Shown: positions 5,795 to 10,111 of the stretch, one piece after another | Numbering within the stretch: the first letter of the stretch is position 1 | How the letters are laid out: every line of letters begins with the position of its first letter | Source of the DNA: BRH-c25 sp964574195 | Lineage (GTDB): Bacteria > Bacillota > Clostridia > Lutisporales > Lutisporaceae | Length of the DNA: 10,111 nt | NCBI GenBank assembly: GCA_964574195.1 | Contig: CAZNMO010000171.1 | Coordinates: 1-10,111, forward strand | Reading direction: 5' to 3' | Made by a program: the position numbers and the translations under genes | The notes under the pieces: generated by a model | What the model saw: the letters and a program-made list of their open reading frames with translations, nothing else | What the model was told of the DNA's origin: nothing | Database searches by the model: none

Positions 5795-6934
5795 CTTTCT
5801 GAATATATAAGTGAATATAACAAGCATTATGGATAGCAGCATGACCGCCAAGGTCAGTACCGATATCCCGAATGTATCTGCAAGCCGTCCGATCCCCGAT
5901 GGGATGAAGAAGCCGCTAAGGCCTGCAAACACTGAAATAAAGCCCGCAGCCATCCCGGAGCTTTCATGGAAATGCGCAGTAACTACGGCCATTGCAGTTG
6001 GAAACTGGCCCGAAAGCATAAAGCCGAGTATTGCGATCAAAAGCAGGGTCCAGTTACCCTGGGGGAGCAGTCTCCATAATAAAGAAAGCATCAATGTTCC
6101 CAAGCTGGCAGCCAGCATGTAGTTGGTAAGGCCGATTCGGTCGGCGATCCTGCCTGAGAATAATCTGCCCGCAGTTAAGGACATCCAGAATACCGTAGCT
6201 GTCAAAGAGGCAGGTATGCTGCTGTCAGGCAGTGAAGAGTTCCAGAATTCTGTGATCCAGCCGCCTGTAGAAACCTCCACGCCAACATAAAAGAACATTG
6301 CGATCCCTGCAACCCAGAGGAAGGGACTTGTCAGCGGATTTGAAGCCTTACCTGAAGGCTTGTCCCATGTTTGAGTACTGATCTTTTTCTCGGTTATTCT
6401 GTATCTCAGCAGCAGGACGCTGACAATGACCGGCCCGACAAGTGCCAAACCGAAGCAATATCTCCAGTTCCCAAGGTATTCCGCGCAGACCAGGGCTAAA
6501 AGAGGAGCTATGATAGCTCCGACTCCATAGAAGAAGTGTACGAAATTCATATCGCTGCCTTTGTTCTCCTCCGAAGAGTCGGCACAAAGCACATTGATCC
6601 CCAGCTCATATATTCCATACCCAAAACCGATTATAAAGTTGAAGGTATATAAAAACTGATAATTATTTGCAATCAGACAACCAAGCAGTCCGGCAATCAT
6701 CAGGACGCTTCCGGAAAGCATGAAAGCCCTTTTTCCGATTTTGTTTATCAGGTAGCCGCCGATCATGGAAGTTATGAGCATTCCTATAAACTGTCCCGAA
6801 AGCAGCATTCCCCCCTGACTGTAGTTGATGTCGATATCCGTGCGTATTGCAGGAAGTATGGGCCCCATGATATTTGCCACTATTCCTACTGAGATAAAAC
6901 CTATGTATTGTACCAGCTTCGAAATGTGCTTCAA
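5777..6934 (-). CDS. MFS transporter, fucose/glucose permease-like (12 TM)
   Basis: A hydrophobic protein of about 385 residues with some 12 membrane segments in two six-helix halves, joined by a polar cytoplasmic loop (about 181-203, TEKKISTQTWDKPSGKASN). The first-half GxLxDrxGrr-like motif appears as GGYLINKIGKRAF (62-74), and its second-half counterpart as GRLFSGRIADRIG (259-271); positions count from the GTG at 6943. FFYVGVEVSTGGWITEF (217-233) and SGQFPTAMA (311-319) resemble the FucP/GlcP-type sugar:proton symporters, so a sugar or related small organic solute is the likely substrate, but no binding residue proves it. GTG at 6943 has no ribosome site of its own; the GGGGTGA that contains it is 8 nt from TTG 6934, which is preferred. 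It is monocistronic, with a terminator at its stop. Confidence 0.85.
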   Translation of the reverse strand: MKHISKLVQYIGFISVGIVANIMGPILPAIRTDIDINYSQGGMLLSGQFIGMLITSMIGGYLINKIGKRAFMLSGSVLMIAGLLGCLIANNYQFLYTFNFIIGFGYGIYELGINVLCADSSEENKGSDMNFVHFFYGVGAIIAPLLALVCAEYLGNWRYCFGLALVGPVIVSVLLLRYRITEKKISTQTWDKPSGKASNPLTSPFLWVAGIAMFFYVGVEVSTGGWITEFWNSSLPDSSIPASLTATVFWMSLTAGRLFSGRIADRIGLTNYMLAASLGTLMLSLLWRLLPQGNWTLLLIAILGFMLSGQFPTAMAVVTAHFHESSGMAAGFISVFAGLSGFFIPSGIGRLADTFGISVLTLAVMLLSIMLVIFTYIFRKGSMQV

Positions 6935-6939
6935 TCGAT

Positions 6940-6948
6940 TCACCCCGT
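6940..6948 (-). promoter_or_regulatory. Extended Shine-Dalgarno setting a TTG start at 6934
   Basis: The minus strand reads ACGGGGTGA, then an in-frame TTG exactly 8 nt after the GGGG core. The GTG inside the site is in frame but would have no ribosome site of its own. Confidence 0.6.
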
Positions 6949-6976
6949 TAATAGTATTAATAATGCAATATAAAAC

Positions 6977-7005
6977 ATTGTAATACTTAAAGGTGCATTA
7001 GGCAA
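6977..7005 (-). promoter_or_regulatory. Probable vegetative promoter of the MFS gene
   Basis: On the minus strand TTGCCT (7000-7005) and TACAAT (6977-6982) are separated by exactly 17 bp, matching 4/6 and 5/6 of the sigma-A hexamers. The leader would be about 35 nt. In the rest of the divergent 6944-7100 gap I see no convincing promoter for the superoxide dismutase gene; a TATACT at 7084-7089 is too close to its ribosome site. Confidence 0.4.
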
Positions 7006-7095
7006 GAAGAAATCGGCAAGGAGCGTAACAGCGGAATGATGCGACACAGTTGCATTTATCGATTGTAGTGAATAATATGAAAATATACTGATTTT

Positions 7096-7104
7096 GGGGG
7101 GTGA
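7096..7104 (+). promoter_or_regulatory. Extended Shine-Dalgarno setting a TTG start at 7110
   Basis: GGGGGGTGA is followed by an in-frame TTG 8 nt after the G core. The GTG at 7101 lies inside the site and is therefore an unlikely initiator. Confidence 0.6.
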
Positions 7105-7109
7105 GGCAA

Positions 7110-7616
7110 TTGTATTATGGTGGAAACAGACAAGTAAAAGTTCAAAGAGCAGTTGCGGAGATAAAGGGAGGGCCCTTTGCGCCGGAGCTTAAGGGAAGAG
7201 TCATTTTTAATGATGTTTCGGGAGGAACCTGGATATGTGTTATGGTAACGGGGCTTCCCCGATTCAAACAGGGTGAAAAGGGAGAACAACCTGTGGGGCC
7301 CCATGGGTTTCATGTCCATGAAAATGGAAGCTGCCAGGTAGGAGATCCAAAGGATCCTTTCAAGGCAGCCGGTGGGCATTGGAATCCGGATAACCAACCC
7401 CATGGTAACCATGCAGGAGATTTTCCGGTATTGTTTTCCAACAAGGGTACGGCGAGGATGTGCTTTTTTACCGACAGGTTCAGAATAGCCGATATAGCAG
7501 GCAAAGCAGTGATTATACACGAGAGTCCTGACGACTACAGATCCCAGCCTGCGGGCAATTCAGGGAGAAGGTTGGGCTGTGGTGTGGTAAGGCTTCTTAC
7601 AGATATTCCACAGTGA
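7110..7616 (+). CDS. sodC: Cu/Zn superoxide dismutase-like protein without signal peptide
   Basis: All metal ligands of Cu/Zn superoxide dismutase are present (numbering from the GTG at 7101). HVH at 71-73 and H140 (IIHESPDDY) bind copper, and H93 (GGHWNP) is the bridging ligand. H101, H104 and D107 bind zinc. C78 (NGSC) and C160 (GCGVV) should form the conserved disulfide, and R157 corresponds to the catalytic Arg143 of eukaryotic SOD1. It would convert superoxide to oxygen and peroxide. There is no signal peptide or lipobox, unlike many bacterial SodC proteins, so the product is predicted to be cytoplasmic; the zinc loop between H101 and H104 is about six residues shorter than usual. TTG 7110 is favoured by ribosome-site spacing; GTG 7101 would add three residues. 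Its 3' end overlaps the convergent sporulation-type operon by 20 bp, so a role in the spore is possible but inferred. Confidence 0.88.
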   Translation: MYYGGNRQVKVQRAVAEIKGGPFAPELKGRVIFNDVSGGTWICVMVTGLPRFKQGEKGEQPVGPHGFHVHENGSCQVGDPKDPFKAAGGHWNPDNQPHGNHAGDFPVLFSNKGTARMCFFTDRFRIADIAGKAVIIHESPDDYRSQPAGNSGRRLGCGVVRLLTDIPQ

Positions 7617-8139
7617 TTTCATCGGAGGACTCAACCGCTATTTCCCTTGGGATCTTGATTTCCAGGACTCTATCCTTGAAGGCTGCAATAGCACCTTCTT
7701 TTTTTGTGCCTGGAGGAAGAGGGACCATATGGTCGTTGCCTGAAGGATCGCCCTTAATGGTCACATGGCTTGGAGCTATCGATATTTTTATATCCTTCTC
7801 GTCAATATCATCAGGTATAGCAGTTCGCACTATCACAAAACCATGTATTTCAAAGGATTGTGGGTATAGTCTGTTTGAAGTTTCTTCCTGAATATCCTCT
7901 CTAATAATAGTTTCTTTCCTGGCATTGCTGTAATTCATATTGCTGAAATATTGGGATAAAGGTAAAGCAAGGGATTGCGCCAGAGGTGCAAGTATGGCCT
8001 GGGTCAATGGGTTTGCCACAGACTGCATCAGCAGCTCTTGTATAAGTGCAGGCAGCTCTGCCGTATTGCCCTTTGCCATCATATCCCTCAGCTGGGCGCT
8101 TATTTTAGCGGGATCGTAGTATTGATCTGCTGGACACAA
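7597..8139 (-). CDS. Alpha-crystallin/Hsp20-like protein, last gene of the spore-type operon
   Basis: About 180 residues. The C-terminal half (about 98-184, counted from GTG 8151) has the beta-rich alpha-crystallin pattern: FEIHGFVIVRTAIPDDIDE, then HVTIKGDPS, then the signature-like AAFKDRVLEIKIPRE (156-170). The N-terminal half (15-75) is hydrophobic and helical (LPALIQELLMQSVANPLTQA), longer than in minimal Hsp20 proteins. B. subtilis CotM is a spore coat protein of the same fold, which with the neighbours suggests a coat or assembly-chaperone role. The C-terminal I-x-I motif of classical Hsp20 chaperones is not evident after the core, so canonical oligomerisation is doubtful. AGGTGGTGAT precedes TTG 8139 by 8 nt, and this start is preferred to GTG 8151. 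It lies 25 nt after the upstream gene and shares 20 bp with the convergent superoxide dismutase gene. Confidence 0.75.
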   Translation of the reverse strand: MCPADQYYDPAKISAQLRDMMAKGNTAELPALIQELLMQSVANPLTQAILAPLAQSLALPLSQYFSNMNYSNARKETIIREDIQEETSNRLYPQSFEIHGFVIVRTAIPDDIDEKDIKISIAPSHVTIKGDPSGNDHMVPLPPGTKKEGAIAAFKDRVLEIKIPREIAVESSDEITVEYL

Positions 8140-8143
8140 ATTT

Positions 8144-8153
8144 ATCACCACCT
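8144..8153 (-). promoter_or_regulatory. Extended Shine-Dalgarno setting a TTG start at 8139
   Basis: The minus strand reads AGGTGGTGAT, which matches AGGAGGTGAT in 9 of 10 positions. TTG at 8139 is 8 nt after the AGGTGG core. Two in-frame GTG codons at 8151 and 8148 are inside the site. Confidence 0.6.
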
Positions 8154-8163
8154 AATATGATTT

Positions 8164-8478
8164 CTATTTGCTTTTGGAATGCTTGTCGGTCTTTTTATTA
8201 TTGTCAAAGAACTTATCTGCGGCCAGTCTTTTGATCCAATCGGGGATCTCATCGGTATCGGCTTTGTTCAGCATGTCTACCATATTGGTATCCTTGAGAA
8301 CGGAACACAAATCGGATATGTCGTTGTTGTCACCTGTAATCGAGCCAAAGCCTTGGTTCTGCTTCATAAAGCTCTGAAAGCCCACAGGCAGGTTATTGCC
8401 CAAATTTATACAGGAGGCCCCTCCCACCGAACCTATTCTTATATTGCCTATAAAAAAAACAGGGGACATGTTATCCAT
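8164..8478 (-). CDS. GerPA/GerPF-like small spore protein (104 aa), divergent member
   Basis: The N-terminal 55 residues align with the other small proteins of this operon: FIGNIRIGSVGGASCINLGNN (9-29), then KQNQGFGSITGDNND (39-53). The usual 'SGIFVGDN' is replaced by 'ASCINLGNN', closer to the 'S.VLQIG' seen in GerP proteins of Bacillus. It then carries a unique C-terminal extension (56-104), partly helical and ending in a Lys/Asn-rich tail (DNNKKTDKHSKSK). No signal peptide. GGAGG at 8486-8490 is 7 nt from the ATG, and the ATG overlaps the TGA of the gene before it by one base, indicating translational coupling. Membership of the paralog set is clear; the link to GerP function is by resemblance. 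Confidence 0.7.
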   Translation of the reverse strand: MDNMSPVFFIGNIRIGSVGGASCINLGNNLPVGFQSFMKQNQGFGSITGDNNDISDLCSVLKDTNMVDMLNKADTDEIPDWIKRLAADKFFDNNKKTDKHSKSK

Positions 8479-8789
8479 CAGGTATCCTCCTTTGAGCTGT
8501 CGTTATCCTTGCTCTTTTTCTTTTTTCCTTTTCTATCTGTGGGCTTGCAGACGGGCTTCCGGTCATCAAAGTTGTTGCCTATATTCAATGTGCCGCTTAA
8601 TTCCTTGATATCCAGGGCGTCAAGGCGAAAGATCATGTTCTCCAACTGCTGCACATCCAGCTTTTCAATATTTATATGGTATTCCGGCTTGCTTTTTAGC
8701 TTTTCCACTTCATCTTCAAGGCAGTTGAGCTTCTTTAATATCTCCCTGAGCAGCAGGGAGTCGCAGTTATTTCCATTATGCTTGGTCAT
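8478..8789 (-). CDS. GerPC-like coiled-coil protein
   Basis: The 103-aa protein starts with a helical segment with heptad-like leucines (LLLREILKKLNCLEDEVEKL, 12-31), then two successive copies of a leucine-rich beta-like unit: IEKLDVQQLENMIF (41-54) and LDALDIKELSGTLNIG (56-71). The ending 'LDIKELSGTLNIG' resembles the C-terminal 'L..ERLEGTLNIG' stretch of Bacillus GerPC. The tail (80-103) is strongly Lys-rich then acidic (DRKGKKKKSKDNDSSKED). In Bacillus, gerPC belongs to the gerPABCDEF operon needed for germinant passage through the spore coat. It is shorter than Bacillus GerPC (roughly 200 aa as I recall), so it may be a minimal relative. The ribosome site GGCGGAG is somewhat far (about 11 nt) from the ATG at 8789; no better in-frame start exists because a TGA lies just upstream. 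Confidence 0.7.
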   Translation of the reverse strand: MTKHNGNNCDSLLLREILKKLNCLEDEVEKLKSKPEYHINIEKLDVQQLENMIFRLDALDIKELSGTLNIGNNFDDRKPVCKPTDRKGKKKKSKDNDSSKEDT

Positions 8790-8824
8790 TGATCATATCA
8801 CTCCGCCTCTCAGACAGCAGTGTC

Positions 8825-9022
8825 TTACTCTTCTTCCAGGCAAGGCCTGATTACCGCACTTTGGTTATTCACGGAGCTGTTGAAATCACCGTCAAGACTT
8901 CCGAAGCCTTCATCAACCTTAAGACTGGATCGCCATTTCACCTGAAGATTATCTCCCGTAAAGACTCCGGAAGTATCGGATATCTTGTCGATAATGAGGT
9001 CACCGAATTCTATCCTGACCAT
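8825..9022 (-). CDS. GerPA/GerPF-like small spore protein (65 aa)
   Basis: This is the shortest of the five paralogs and consists almost only of the shared core: FGDLIIDKISDTSGVFTGDN (6-25), LQVKW (26-30), then VDEGFGSLDGDFN (36-48). A short tail (IRPCLEEE) ends it. No signal peptide. The ATG directly follows the TAA stop of the preceding gene (TAAATG), so it is probably translationally coupled; AGGTGTG lies upstream inside the previous gene. Its compactness makes it a good guide to the minimal domain of the set. Function is inferred from resemblance and operon context only. Confidence 0.72.
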   Translation of the reverse strand: MVRIEFGDLIIDKISDTSGVFTGDNLQVKWRSSLKVDEGFGSLDGDFNSSVNNQSAVIRPCLEEE

Positions 9023-9292
9023 TTATTTTTCACACCTTTCCATTTTCTTTTCAACAAGCTTTTGGAAGTACTCCAAAACCTGACTGCTGCTCTCTGGGTC
9101 CGTTACAACGCAACATGGGTTTTCCAGTGCATTCTCCTCACCGGTGACAATGCCGAAACCTGCCTGTTGCCTGCACTGTGAGTACCAGAGATATTGAACG
9201 TTATCTCCGGCAAATATTCCTGAACCCGAAATGATCGAGTTGATCCTAATATTGTTGAAGCATATACCTTCGGGCTGCCTGATATCAGACAT
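9023..9292 (-). CDS. GerPA/GerPF-like small spore protein (89 aa, Cys-containing)
   Basis: The core is FNNIRINSIISGSGIFAGDN (12-31), VQYLW (32-36) and QQAGFGIVTGEEN (42-54). It has five cysteines (C11, C40, C60, C61, C87), more than its paralogs, and a helical charged C-terminus (VLEYFQKLVEKKMERCEK). Cysteine-rich composition is common in cross-linked spore coat proteins, which fits but does not prove such a role. A strong AAGGAGG lies 7-9 nt before the ATG at 9292. The 41-nt gap to the preceding gene (9293-9333) shows no terminator. Confidence 0.72.
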   Translation of the reverse strand: MSDIRQPEGICFNNIRINSIISGSGIFAGDNVQYLWYSQCRQQAGFGIVTGEENALENPCCVVTDPESSSQVLEYFQKLVEKKMERCEK

Positions 9293-9333
9293 TGGAACCC
9301 CTCCTTTGAGAAAATGGCTATGGTATCCACTTG

Positions 9334-9657
9334 CTAATAAACCTTGCTGCAGCGTTTCTTTTTGGAGCTCCGACAGCCGTGAATAATGATGTTGTCCTTT
9401 AGCTCTTTACCGGCAGGCTGTTTGATACCGTTATAATTACTAGTTATTATGGGGGTGTCAATAAGGTCATTATCCATGAATATATGGACCCCACGGGTGA
9501 CTATATTACTATTTCCGATTACCTCACCAAAGCCTGATTTGTGGTTGCTGTTGGAGTTCCAACTGCTTTGGGTGTTGCTGCCAACAAATATGCCTGAGTT
9601 TGTGCTTATGGAGTTGACAAGTATACTGTTAAAGGTAACGTTGTTGTCCTGTGACAA
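9334..9657 (-). CDS. GerPA/GerPF-like small spore protein (107 aa, basic Cys tail)
   Basis: The core FNSILVNSISTNSGIFVGSN (12-31, counted from GTG 9666), TQSSW, HKSGFGEVIGNSN is followed by MDNDLIDTPI (64-73), a motif shared with the first gene of the operon. The tail is Lys/Cys-rich (GCRSSKKKRCSKVY). There is no signal peptide. The start TTG 9657 is preferred: the upstream AGGATGTGATCC matches the full complement of the 16S rRNA 3' end in 11 of 12 positions and sits 8 nt from TTG, whereas GTG 9666 lies inside it. The same sequence overlaps the TAG stop of the gene before it. The resemblance to germination proteins is moderate; the paralogy with neighbours is strong. Confidence 0.72.
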   Translation of the reverse strand: MSQDNNVTFNSILVNSISTNSGIFVGSNTQSSWNSNSNHKSGFGEVIGNSNIVTRGVHIFMDNDLIDTPIITSNYNGIKQPAGKELKDNIIIHGCRSSKKKRCSKVY

Positions 9658-9659
9658 TT

Positions 9660-9671
9660 GGATCACATCCT
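9660..9671 (-). promoter_or_regulatory. Near-complete anti-16S ribosome site setting a TTG start at 9657
   Basis: The minus strand reads AGGATGTGATCC, against the ideal AGGAGGTGATCC. It overlaps the upstream stop codon and contains the GTG otherwise readable as a start. The TTG is 8 nt after the core. Confidence 0.65.
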
Positions 9672-9912
9672 ATGCCTGGGCTGTGGGGCCGGTCACGTCA
9701 CTGTCAACTATAGGGGTATCTATAAAATCATTATCTGTCAACAGTGTCAGATTGGCTGTAAACAGATTTCCTGCACCGGCTACCCTGTTGATCGAGCTGG
9801 TGTTTTTGCTGTCTGCATCCCAGCTTGAGGCCGCATTGTCGCCGACGAAGACTGCTGCACCGGTGCTTATGTTGTTTACTGCGATACAGTTGAAAATTAT
9901 CAGGTCGGGCAT
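9670..9912 (-). CDS. GerPA/GerPF-like small spore protein (80 aa), first gene of the operon
   Basis: The 80-aa protein has the paralog core FNCIAVNNISTGAAVFVGDN (7-26), AASSW (27-31), a degenerate third block (SSINRVAGAGN, 39-49 instead of GFG..G..N), and TDNDFIDTPIVDSD (59-72), which matches NDLIDTPI in the next gene. It ends in a short Ala/Gly tail. No signal peptide or cysteine beyond C9. GGGGTG at 9918-9923 is 5 nt from the ATG at 9912. It is the promoter-proximal gene, about 30 nt from a sigma-E/sigma-K-like -10. Coding status is supported by the paralogy. It may represent the least derived architecture (core plus NDxIDTPI). Confidence 0.75.
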   Translation of the reverse strand: MPDLIIFNCIAVNNISTGAAVFVGDNAASSWDADSKNTSSINRVAGAGNLFTANLTLLTDNDFIDTPIVDSDVTGPTAQA

Positions 9913-9950
9913 ATGGACACCCCTTTCCTATGGAGAGTATTTCTCTCATA

Positions 9951-9977
9951 TATATTATGCCGTTGTTTCTGCATATG
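9951..9977 (-). promoter_or_regulatory. Possible sigma-E/sigma-K sporulation promoter
   Basis: On the minus strand CATAATATA (9951-9959) fits CATANNNTA, the -10 consensus of mother-cell sigma-E/sigma-K promoters in Bacillus and Clostridia. A CATATG at 9972-9977, 12 bp upstream, can supply the ATA-type -35 element of sigma-E; an 'AC' near 9963-9965 is too close for a sigma-K -35. Transcription would start near 9943, giving a leader of about 30 nt before the first ATG. No sigma-A hexamers are obvious here. Confidence 0.4.
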
Positions 9978-10111
9978 CCACCGCAATGGACAGAACAACT
10001 TTGTGTCCTGCTGAATATAATGAAGCAGTATACTTTCTGTTGCGCGACGCGAGCATAGGGTCACTTCTATGTGGTCCCGTTTCGTGTTACGCGAATTCAA
10101 GCAAGGCTTCG

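Noticed and set aside
8179..8850. 223-codon plus-strand frame across two spore-type genes
   Set aside because: It is antisense to genes with good ribosome sites and clear paralogy, and its sequence is low-complexity Phe/Leu/Ser typical of a reversed Lys/Glu-rich gene.
7597..9912. Tandem repeat or CRISPR-like array explanation for the small paralogs
   Set aside because: The similarity is at protein level only; there are no DNA repeats of constant length or spacing.
10001..10021. GGACA…TGTCC inverted repeat upstream of the operon (about 9988-10008) considered as an operator
   Set aside because: Only five paired bases around a long centre; this is expected by chance and not at a fitting distance from a recognised promoter.
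9900..10111. Minus-strand frame open from the right edge to 9900, overlapping the start of the first operon gene
   Set aside because: The translation (…RDHIEVTLCSRRATESILLHY…) has no recognisable pattern, and it covers the ribosome site and the putative sporulation promoter. A true gene tail entering from the right cannot be fully excluded. Otherwise 9913-10111 holds only the promoter region.

Overview
The window looks like chromosome from a spore-forming, probably anaerobic member of the Firmicutes (Clostridia-like). The evidence is strong AGGAGG-type ribosome sites, frequent TTG/GTG starts, moderate base composition with A+T-rich spacers, and a cluster of sporulation-type genes at the right. 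I cannot name a genus. No tRNA, rRNA, CRISPR, insertion sequence or phage gene was seen.

Left part (1-2345, + strand). The 3' end of an unidentified protein (perhaps the AAA+ ATPase that often precedes the next family) is followed by a DUF2201-type protein carrying both a HELLH zinc motif and a VWA-type MIDAS. A 122-aa unknown protein follows. A separate extended -10 promoter then drives a small protein with a HEQEH motif and two CxxC pairs. A perfect 14-bp hairpin separates this block from the convergent gene on its right.

Middle (2381-6943). A D-cysteine desulfhydrase/ACC-deaminase-family PLP enzyme (-) diverges from a TtcA-like tRNA thiolation enzyme (+). A shared bidirectional terminator then separates TtcA from a 52-aa small protein (-). 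Next come a zinc-dependent phospholipase C-like protein (-) and a 12-TM sugar-permease-like MFS transporter (-) whose terminator overlaps its stop codon.

Right part (7101-9912). A Cu/Zn superoxide dismutase without a signal peptide (+) runs tail-to-tail into a seven-gene minus-strand operon, sharing 20 bp with its last gene. The operon reads from 9912 down to 7597. It encodes five small paralogs with a repeated 'SGIFVGDN...W...GFG..G..N' core that resembles the GerPA/GerPF spore-germination family, one GerPC-like coiled-coil protein, and one alpha-crystallin/Hsp20-like protein. A sequence matching the sigma-E/sigma-K -10 consensus lies just upstream. I infer a mother-cell-expressed spore coat or germinant-permeability module, and it is the most interesting item here.

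Four genes appear to start at TTG exactly 8 nt after an extended Shine-Dalgarno (GGNGGTGATC-like) sequence whose internal GTG could be mistaken for the start.
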